Assembly: GCA_023255165.1 (NCBI GenBank)
Contig: JALRJD010000328.1
Span: 1 to 32,400 of the forward strand
From: Porticoccaceae bacterium
GTDB taxonomy: Bacteria; Pseudomonadota; Gammaproteobacteria; Pseudomonadales; Porticoccaceae
DNA length: 32,400 nt
Direction: 5' to 3'
A program made the translations under genes and the position numbers. Each line of letters starts with the position of its first letter. Positions within the stretch are counted from its first letter, which is position 1. The notes under the pieces were generated by a model. That model worked only from the letters and a program-made list of their open reading frames with translations, was not told where the DNA came from and made no database searches. Shown in pieces: positions 5,938 through 12,997 of the stretch.

Positions 5938-8900
5938 TTAACGAACGCTTAAGATCGATTCAAATAGCTTGGAGGCTACCTGGATAATTTGTGCCGAGGC
6001 CTGATAGGCCTGTTGAAAACGGATCAGCTCGGCGGCCTCTTCATCGAGGCTAACACCGGCAATCTGGTCTTTGGATGCCACTGCCTGGTCATAGACAACC
6101 TGCATGGCTTCCTTTGACATCATGGCCAGCGCGGCCTTGCTACCGACATTGCCAACCATGCTGATATAGGACTCACTTAGGGTGCGGCCATCATCCAGCA
6201 GCGGCTTATCTTGCAGGGCAACGATGCGGCGAATATTGCCATTGTCACCAATGCCGTCTTTGTTGCTGTCAACGCTAAAGCTGTCGCCGGCCAATGGGTT
6301 GCCCTGAATCGCCACCACCATGCCGTGATGAACAATATCTTCGCCCTGGCTGTAACGTCTGGTGGCGACCACGGTGCCGGTCGCATCGTCACTGATGCTG
6401 TATTCAGTGGCGGAAGTAAAATTAATCGTAAAGGGCTGTTGCCAACTTTTGGCCACCGCATCGGCGTCGGGTTTGCCAAAGCCCGCAGCCACCGAGGCAC
6501 TGCCGGTGCCGGTAACAAATACCGCGAGATCTTCGCCGACTGATCCATCGACATAAACGCCGGTGCGCAGTCCGAGCACGGCCAGATCAGAGGGCACACC
6601 CTGGGCGCCAAAGGTAAAGCGAATTTCCTCATCGCCCTGCAACGCCAAGGTGCCGGTGTAGGTGCCATTGAGCTGCCCCAGCGCATTGCTGCTTGAGGAT
6701 GCATCCGGGTTGCCGAGCACAATATTGTCGCCCTCAAAACCGGCGGCATTGCTCAGTTGCAGATTGCCGTCGGCGGTCACCGTGGCCATCACATTGCTGC
6801 TTGCGGTGGCGGCATTAATCGCGGCCACCAGTTGCGCCGGTGAGGTCAGCAGGCTGCCATCGCCAATATTGACGCCATTGATAGTCACCTGTTGGGTAAA
6901 GTCGATGGCGTTGGCGTTCAGTGCAATGCGGTTGCTGGCGGTTGCGGTGACACCGGTTGAGTCGCTGGCACTGTTCAGCCAGGTCGCCATCATTGCCGCA
7001 GAGCTGGTATCACCCGCCGCCAGTGACAAACTGCCCAGTGAGGTGCCATTTAAAACCAGGGCATCGGCACTGATTAAATCAATCGCCACCGAGGAATTAT
7101 TGTCCTGCAGTCGAACAGAATCGGATATGGCGGAGGCGGCGACGGTGGTAATCTCAAAAGCATCGGTAATCCCGCTGTCACTCACCTGCCAGTCTTTGCG
7201 CTCAACCTGCTCGGCCAAAAAGCCGTAGGTGAGCTGCATATCCATGTAGGCGTCGGAACCGGTTGCATTGAGATAGCTGTCGCTGTAGCTGCTGTTGGCG
7301 TTAAACCCGGAATCGCCAGAGAGCATGGTGGCCTGGGCGGCTGCGTCGAGGCTGCGACCCAGAACGTGAACGCCGTCGGCGGTGACAACCTGAAAGCCAA
7401 GATCGCTGTCGTAGGGTACTTCCATCATCAACGATGCTTTGGTGCTGCCCTGGGAAATCACAAAGGCCGGTGACAGATAGTTTGCCGCCACCATTTCGCC
7501 AGCGGCGGCACTGGGATTGTTGCCGAGGCTTTCAAGCGGCTTACCAAAATCAAAAACAGTCTCGCCAAAATCAAAACCGGCCGGCTCAACGGCCATACCC
7601 TGTTCAAGACTGACGGTTGCCGTGCCAAGATTATTAAAGTCACTCATCACGCGCATGGTGTCGGCGGTGGCCACGGCCAGAGGATCGCTCTGCACCACGC
7701 GAATGCCACTGGCAGGTCGAGCCAGCGGATTGATCACATAGCTTTCGCCGTCTGTGGGCATGGCATCAACGGTGATGGTGAGTCCGGCGTAATCAAATTT
7801 GCCGGGGCCCGGCGCAGCCTGGGTGGTCGCGCCAGTGTTGAGATCTTCAATGCGCCAGCTGTTCTGCTCGCTGACCCAGGTCATCCGAATGGGGGCGTAG
7901 TCAAAGGCTTCAGGATCGGTTACCTGTATCTGCACACCTTGGTTGTTGTTGCCCGCCGCCGCATTCACTTCGAAGATTGGGTCGAGGGCGAATAAATCGG
8001 CGCCGGGATTACCGCGGCCATCGAGACCCGAGCGGTGAATCTGGTTGACTTCAGCCACCAGGGTTTGGGCCAGATAGTCAAAGTTGTCCATGGCTGGCGA
8101 GAGCGTCTGGGTGCGGAAGTTTAACAATCCACCCAGTGTGCCGCTGCTCACTGCGCTGGCCGCACGGCGGTCGCCGTAGGGCTCGATAATCAAATCCACG
8201 CGACCCGGATCGCTGCTATCAAAGGCCACGCCGAGATCGTAGGCGGTTTTGCTGTCGGCAATCAGGCTGCCGGCACTGCTGCCAAGACGCACCTGCACCT
8301 GGCCCGAGGTGGACTCGTTAACATGAATTTTGGTCACTGCGGACATGTCGCGCAGCAGTTGATCGCGCTGGTCGAGCAACATTGGCGGCTGACTGTCGAG
8401 GGTAAGATTTTTATTCAGCTGCTTGTTCACAAATGCCAGTTTGTCGGACAGGCTGTTGAGGGTGGCAATCTGAGCCGTGATGCTGTCGCGGGTTTCAATT
8501 TCGACCGCATCGAGCTGTCCGGAGAGTTCGCGAAAGCGCGCCGTCATGCCATCGGCATCGCGGAGAAAGTTACTGCGCAGGTTAATGGAGGCCGGGTCGG
8601 AACTAAGCGCACTGGCCGCGGCAAAAAATTTGTCCATAGCACTGGAGAGCCCGGAGGCCTCGGAACCCATAATATCGACCACGCGATTGGCGTAATCGAT
8701 CAACGGCTGCTGGGTCGCCAACTTGCTGCCGCTGTCGCGCAGGCTCGACTCGGCGAACTCATCATAGGCGCGCTCAATATTGGCCAGCCGCGCACCGGAA
8801 CCCACATACACGGTACCCTGTTGGCTCGGCGTATTCTCCGAAGTCTCGGATATCTGTCGCGAATAACCCTCAGTGTTGAGGTTGGCAATATTGTTACCGA

Positions 8901-8964
8901 CGGTTGAAAGGGCCTGGCGATACAACTGTGTCGCGCCTGCTCCGATCGATAGAATATCTGCCAT
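5938..8964 (-). CDS. flgK: Hook-associated protein FlgK (HAP1), very long form
   Basis: 1008 aa; most FlgK proteins are roughly 450-700. Both ends are standard: ILSIGAGATQLYRQALSTVGNNIANLNTEGYSRQ at the N-terminus, and VSLDEEAAELIRFQQAYQASAQIIQVASKLFESIL at the C-terminus. The family motif around GIGDNGNIRRIVALQ lies near residue 895-910. The extra length is in the centre (about residues 350-880), rich in Ala/Ser/Thr/Gly/Asp and low in Lys, as expected for surface-exposed beta domains. FlgK forms the first junction zone between hook and filament. No stop or frame change was seen, so this is one intact gene. The 71-nt gap before it holds no sigma54 or sigma28 site that I can see. Confidence 0.95.
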   Translation of the reverse strand: MADILSIGAGATQLYRQALSTVGNNIANLNTEGYSRQISETSENTPSQQGTVYVGSGARLANIERAYDEFAESSLRDSGSKLATQQPLIDYANRVVDIMGSEASGLSSAMDKFFAAASALSSDPASINLRSNFLRDADGMTARFRELSGQLDAVEIETRDSITAQIATLNSLSDKLAFVNKQLNKNLTLDSQPPMLLDQRDQLLRDMSAVTKIHVNESTSGQVQVRLGSSAGSLIADSKTAYDLGVAFDSSDPGRVDLIIEPYGDRRAASAVSSGTLGGLLNFRTQTLSPAMDNFDYLAQTLVAEVNQIHRSGLDGRGNPGADLFALDPIFEVNAAAGNNNQGVQIQVTDPEAFDYAPIRMTWVSEQNSWRIEDLNTGATTQAAPGPGKFDYAGLTITVDAMPTDGESYVINPLARPASGIRVVQSDPLAVATADTMRVMSDFNNLGTATVSLEQGMAVEPAGFDFGETVFDFGKPLESLGNNPSAAAGEMVAANYLSPAFVISQGSTKASLMMEVPYDSDLGFQVVTADGVHVLGRSLDAAAQATMLSGDSGFNANSSYSDSYLNATGSDAYMDMQLTYGFLAEQVERKDWQVSDSGITDAFEITTVAASAISDSVRLQDNNSSVAIDLISADALVLNGTSLGSLSLAAGDTSSAAMMATWLNSASDSTGVTATASNRIALNANAIDFTQQVTINGVNIGDGSLLTSPAQLVAAINAATASSNVMATVTADGNLQLSNAAGFEGDNIVLGNPDASSSSNALGQLNGTYTGTLALQGDEEIRFTFGAQGVPSDLAVLGLRTGVYVDGSVGEDLAVFVTGTGSASVAAGFGKPDADAVAKSWQQPFTINFTSATEYSISDDATGTVVATRRYSQGEDIVHHGMVVAIQGNPLAGDSFSVDSNKDGIGDNGNIRRIVALQDKPLLDDGRTLSESYISMVGNVGSKAALAMMSKEAMQVVYDQAVASKDQIAGVSLDEEAAELIRFQQAYQASAQIIQVASKLFESILSVR

Positions 8965-9035
8965 AGCTCCCTCCTTTTGTACGTCGTTAATTAATTAGTT
9001 TGTGTCTTTTGCTGTTTTTTACGGCCAGCGCAATG

Positions 9036-9476
9036 TTAGCCGCGGGTGTCCAGTGGCAGCGCAGAGACTGGCTCGCCACGCTTAAGCGATAACGGCCTGG
9101 CCGGGTCGCTCTTGTGCAGTGGCATTGCCGCCGGTGCCTGTTCATAGGCGTCAATCGCCTTGGCCGCGGAGGATGCCTTAACCTGATCGCTGAGCCACTT
9201 GCCCATGCCAAAAGTGCCCTTCTGCGCCATCACCTGCGACAGTTCTTCGTGGTACATCTGCTCAAAGGTGTCGAGATTGGATGAGTCCATCAGTTCGCTC
9301 TTGAGCGGCGCATTGGCTTCGCGCATGGTTTTAAAAATCATCTGCAAAAACATCGCTTCAAACTGCTGGCCCACTTCCTGTGCCGCTTCTGCCTCGTCAC
9401 GCTTGGCGCGCGCCTTGAGGTTGCCGAGACCAGCGAAGTCGAGATAGCTTTTGGCCGAGAGGCTAATGTCCTGCAT
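9036..9476 (-). CDS. flgJ: FlgJ, rod-binding domain only
   Basis: 146 aa. Residues about 28-100 match the FlgJ N-terminal rod-binding domain (EVGQQFEAMFLQMIFKTMREAN, then SSNLDTFEQMYHEELSQVMAQKGTFGMGKWL). The C-terminal glucosaminidase domain of enterobacterial, Vibrio and Pseudomonas FlgJ (about 310 aa in total) is absent, and the stop is followed directly by the flgK leader. Rod assembly through the cell wall would need a separate peptidoglycan hydrolase, which is not obvious in this window. The start codon follows the flgI stop with no gap (TAAATG), so translation is probably coupled. Confidence 0.92.
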   Translation of the reverse strand: MQDISLSAKSYLDFAGLGNLKARAKRDEAEAAQEVGQQFEAMFLQMIFKTMREANAPLKSELMDSSNLDTFEQMYHEELSQVMAQKGTFGMGKWLSDQVKASSAAKAIDAYEQAPAAMPLHKSDPARPLSLKRGEPVSALPLDTRG

Positions 9477-10628
9477 TTAGATCACCACCAACTCGGCACG
9501 CAAACTGCCGGAGCTTTTCAGCGCTTCAAGAATCGCGATCAGTGAAGAGGGTGTGGCGCCAACCTGGTTGACCGCATCGACTATGTCGCGCAGATCAACG
9601 CCGGGCTGGAACAGGAACATCCTGTTGTTGGGCTCTTCAACCTCGATATCGGCGTTGGTCACACCCGCGGTGACACCCTGGCCAAAGGCGTTGGGCTGAC
9701 TGATTTCATTGGTTGCGGAAATCTTCACCGAGATCGTGCCGTGGGTCACCGCCACCGCGGTGACTTTGACATTGCGATTGATTACCGCGGTGCCAGTGCG
9801 CGAGTTAACCACCACGCGCGCAGGCGGCTCGCCCGGCGTGACATCGAGATTTTCGATCATGCTCATAAAGGCAACGCGCTGCGACGAATCCGCCGGCGCC
9901 ATCACTGCAATCGAGACACCGTCCAGGGCGCTGGCGACACCGGCGCCAAAGGTGCCGTTAATCGCCTGAGTGATCGCCGTCGAGGTAGAAAAATCGTTAT
10001 CTTTAACGTTGAGAACAATATATTCAGAGGTATCAAAAGGCGTTTCCACCAGACGCTCAACCGTGGCGCCATTGGGAATACGACCCGAGGTTGGCACGCC
10101 AATAGTGACACTGCTGCCCGCCGCATCTTCGGAAATACCGGTGACAGTCATCGCCCCCTGAGCCAGGGCATAGGTTTTGCCATCAACACCGCGCAACTGG
10201 GTCAGCAACAGGCTGCCGCCGCGCAGACTTTCGGCGACACCGATTGCCGAGACATTGATATCAATGCGCTGGCCGGGCTTGGCAAAAGCTGGCATCTCCG
10301 CGGTAACCATTACCGCGGCGACATTTTCCAGCTTCATCTCTTTCTGTGCATTCTGGGTTGCCAGCGAGGCCATGGCATCGCCGAGATCAAAATCACTGAC
10401 CGGGCCATCAACACTGACACCCAGGCCCGAGAGCATGGTTTTCAGACTCTGGGCCGAAAGCGGTAGATCTTTGCCATCACCCGTGCCCTGCAGGCCCGCA
10501 ACCAGACCAAAACCGATCAGTTTGTTGGCGCGCACACCGGCGACATCGGTGAGGTCCTTGATGCGATCGGCGCTTACGCTGGTGGCCAGCAGGGCGCTTA
10601 ACAGGACCAATAATTTGAGTTTTAACAT
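9477..10628 (-). CDS. flgI: Flagellar P-ring protein FlgI
   Basis: 383 aa. A Sec signal peptide (MLKLKLLVLLSALLATSVSA, cleavage near residue 20) is followed by the family start DRIKDLTDVAGVRANKLIGFGLVAGLQGTGDGKD. The C-terminal half includes GVTNADIEVEEPNNRMFLFQPGVDLRDIVDAVNQVGATPSSLIAILEALK. FlgI polymerises around the rod at the peptidoglycan, helped by FlgA, encoded upstream on the other strand. Length is normal. Its stop codon abuts flgJ. Confidence 0.97.
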   Translation of the reverse strand: MLKLKLLVLLSALLATSVSADRIKDLTDVAGVRANKLIGFGLVAGLQGTGDGKDLPLSAQSLKTMLSGLGVSVDGPVSDFDLGDAMASLATQNAQKEMKLENVAAVMVTAEMPAFAKPGQRIDINVSAIGVAESLRGGSLLLTQLRGVDGKTYALAQGAMTVTGISEDAAGSSVTIGVPTSGRIPNGATVERLVETPFDTSEYIVLNVKDNDFSTSTAITQAINGTFGAGVASALDGVSIAVMAPADSSQRVAFMSMIENLDVTPGEPPARVVVNSRTGTAVINRNVKVTAVAVTHGTISVKISATNEISQPNAFGQGVTAGVTNADIEVEEPNNRMFLFQPGVDLRDIVDAVNQVGATPSSLIAILEALKSSGSLRAELVVI

Positions 10629-10649
10629 GCTGCTCTCTCCGACAACCGC

Positions 10650-11348
10650 TTAGAACGGCCAGAATTTAAACAGAAGCCCTGTGCCCCAGCCCGGCTTTGA
10701 AGCCTTGGCCAGTGCACCGGTGCCCCGGTAGGAAATTTGTGCGTTGGCAATGCGCCGCGACAACACGGTGTTGTCTGGCTGAATATCCGCCGGGCGGATA
10801 ATGCCTTTGACCTGTATAAATTCGCTGCCCTCGGTCAGCGCAAGCTGCTTTTCACCGAGAATGACCAGATTGCCATTGCTCAGCACTTCAACCACCATGG
10901 CCGAGATCGAGCCGGTCAATGAAGCCGCCTGCCCTGCTGTGCCGGTGCCATTGCTGCTGACATTGCCGCCGTCTAATTTAAAATCGCTAAAGAATCCGGT
11001 GCCGCGACCGATCTTATCCAGTACAGAGTCTTTTTGAGCTACCGTCACCACATCATTGGCGGCCGCTCTGCTGGTAGAGATATCACTGGTGCGCGAGGCC
11101 TGGGTTGTTTCGCTGAGCAAAACGGTAATCAGATCGCCGACCTTGAGGTCTCCGCCCTGATAGCTGCGCAGATCGCCAAACAGGCCCATGCCATTGTCAA
11201 AAATAGCGCCGGTAGCGGCCGCTTTGGGTGCAGCCGGCACAGGTTGCACCGGGGCAAATTCCGCCGTTGGACTGAGGTTGGGTTGCGATGCACAGGCGCC
11301 TAAAAAGGTGGCCGTTGCACTAATGATCAGGGCGCGCAAAATGGTCAT
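10650..11348 (-). CDS. flgH: Flagellar L-ring lipoprotein FlgH
   Basis: 232 aa. It has a lipoprotein signal with lipobox LGAC (Cys19). GLFGDLRSYQGGDLKVGDLITVLLSETTQAS and GNLVILGEKQLALTEGSEFIQVKGIIRPADIQPDNTVLS are FlgH hallmarks. FlgH forms the outer-membrane bushing of the rod. It sits in the run flgG-flgH-flgI with short gaps (9 and 21 bases). Confidence 0.96.
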   Translation of the reverse strand: MTILRALIISATATFLGACASQPNLSPTAEFAPVQPVPAAPKAAATGAIFDNGMGLFGDLRSYQGGDLKVGDLITVLLSETTQASRTSDISTSRAAANDVVTVAQKDSVLDKIGRGTGFFSDFKLDGGNVSSNGTGTAGQAASLTGSISAMVVEVLSNGNLVILGEKQLALTEGSEFIQVKGIIRPADIQPDNTVLSRRIANAQISYRGTGALAKASKPGWGTGLLFKFWPF

Positions 11349-11357
11349 GGCTAAGCC

Positions 11358-12143
11358 TTAAAGGTTATTGTTGAGGAAGCGCAACATGCCATCTGCCGCG
11401 GCGATTGCCTTGGAGTTAACCTCGTAGGCGCGCTGGGTCTCAATCATATTGACCATCTCTTCAACCACATTGACGTTGGACGCTTCGATTGCGCCCTGCA
11501 TTAACATGCCGGCGCCATCTACGCCGGGCAGCACCACAATCGGGTCGCCACTGGCATTGGTCTGCTGCAACAGGTTGCGGCCAATCGGCTGCAATCCGGA
11601 ATTATTGACAAAGCGCGACAACTGCAACTGGCCAATCTGGCTCGAGCCGCCGCCATTGGCGAGCTCAACCGTAACCGTGCCATCGCGACCAAAGGTCAGG
11701 CTGGCAGCATTCTGTGGCACGGTGATGGCAGGCAGTACAGCCTGACCACCGGCGGTGACCACATTGCCTTCGGCAGAGAGCTTGAAGGAACCGTCGCGGG
11801 TGTAGGCGATAGTGCCGTCGGCCTGCTGCACAGAGAAATAACCATCACCGGAAATCGCCAGATCGAGCGCGTTTTCGGTGGTGATAATATTGCCCTGGGC
11901 GTGTAGTTTCTCGGTAGCGACAACCCGGGTACCTGTACCCAGCATCAGTCCGGTCGGGGTTTCCGACTCGGCATCAACCTGACCACCGGCGGGAACAATG
12001 TTTTGATAGAGCAAGTCTTCAAACACCGCACGGTCTTTCTTGAAACCGGTGGTGTTGACGTTTGCCAGATTGTTGGAAATAACCGACATACGGGTCTGCT
12101 GAGCAGTCAGGCCGGTTTTAGCAATCCACAGTGAAGCATCCAT
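11358..12143 (-). CDS. flgG: Distal rod protein FlgG
   Basis: 261 aa. The N-terminus has the rod/hook signature (LTAQQTRMSVISNNLANVNTTGFKKDRAVFEDLLYQ). LDLAISGDGYFSVQQADGTIAYTRDGSF is the conserved core. The C-terminus, EEMVNMIETQRAYEVNSKAIAAADGMLRFLNNNL, is typical of FlgG. It makes the distal rod running through the P and L rings. Length matches the family. Confidence 0.97.
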   Translation of the reverse strand: MDASLWIAKTGLTAQQTRMSVISNNLANVNTTGFKKDRAVFEDLLYQNIVPAGGQVDAESETPTGLMLGTGTRVVATEKLHAQGNIITTENALDLAISGDGYFSVQQADGTIAYTRDGSFKLSAEGNVVTAGGQAVLPAITVPQNAASLTFGRDGTVTVELANGGGSSQIGQLQLSRFVNNSGLQPIGRNLLQQTNASGDPIVVLPGVDGAGMLMQGAIEASNVNVVEEMVNMIETQRAYEVNSKAIAAADGMLRFLNNNL

Positions 12144-12177
12144 TGTTTATCTCCTCTTCATTTACGCCTTATAAGGC

Positions 12178-12939
12178 CTAAGGAAGTCTCATCATTGTTG
12201 AGCCAGCCTCATCGATGGACTGGGTTTCTTTAACCAGTTTTAACTGCATTTCAAACTGGCGACTAAAATCGAGCATTTTGACCATGGTCTCTACCGGATT
12301 GACGTTACTGCCCTCGAGCATGCCCGGGGAAACCGAAACCGGATTAGGGCCGCTGGGAAAATCCTGCCCTTTCAAGGCTTCAGCGCGCGGTTCAAACAGG
12401 CCGTCTTTGCGGCGTACCAGCTCTGTCTCACTGGCATCGCGCAGCATCAACTGACCCACGGCAACCGCAGCGGTATCAGGCTCGGTTGGCAGCTGTGCGA
12501 ACACGGTGCCATCCGGGCTGATGGTGATCAGATTGCCGACCGGCAGGGTAATAGCGCCGCCCTCTCCCATCACTAACTCGCCAGCCGCATTTTCCAGCGC
12601 ACCGGTGGAGTTGACGCGAAGGTCGCCACGGCGGGTAAAGGCTATGCCGCCTTCCGGGGTTTGCACCCCCAGCACAGACTGATCATTCATCGCGATATCC
12701 AGAGGCCGCCCGGTACTCATCGGCGTACCCGGGGCAAGATTGATCACATCTTCAATGGTCAGTCCCGGCTGAAAGCGTGAGTCATGTCCGGGTCCATCAA
12801 TCTTGACCGCAGCAGAGGCAATCTGAAAACTGTCCTTAAAACCAATCGTCGAGACGTTGGCCAGGGAGTTGGTGATCGCCGCTCTGACCACAGACTGACT
12901 CTGCATGGCTGACAGTGCTGTGTAGGCTAATTTATCCAT
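12178..12939 (-). CDS. flgF: Proximal rod protein FlgF
   Basis: 253 aa. It starts MDKLAYTALSAMQSQSVVRAAITNSLANVSTIGFKDSF. RPLDIAMNDQSVLGVQTPEGGIAFTRRGDLRVN is the family core. The C-terminal NPVETMVKMLDFSRQFEMQLKLVKETQSIDEAGSTMMRL identifies FlgF rather than FlgG. It lies between flgE and flgG as in most cluster orders. Confidence 0.96.
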   Translation of the reverse strand: MDKLAYTALSAMQSQSVVRAAITNSLANVSTIGFKDSFQIASAAVKIDGPGHDSRFQPGLTIEDVINLAPGTPMSTGRPLDIAMNDQSVLGVQTPEGGIAFTRRGDLRVNSTGALENAAGELVMGEGGAITLPVGNLITISPDGTVFAQLPTEPDTAAVAVGQLMLRDASETELVRRKDGLFEPRAEALKGQDFPSGPNPVSVSPGMLEGSNVNPVETMVKMLDFSRQFEMQLKLVKETQSIDEAGSTMMRLP

Positions 12940-12997
12940 TTCAGATTCCTCTTATCGCTGATCAAGTCCGTTGTTTAACCCTTTCTTAACCGTTTAT

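Noticed and set aside
6211-6320. Calcium-binding loop (DSNKDGIGD) in FlgK
   Set aside because: It coincides with the conserved GDNxN region of the FlgK family, so no separate calcium site is claimed.
8323-8907. 194-aa plus-strand ORF opposite flgK
   Set aside because: It lies wholly within the conserved N-terminal coding region of flgK, which is strongly supported.
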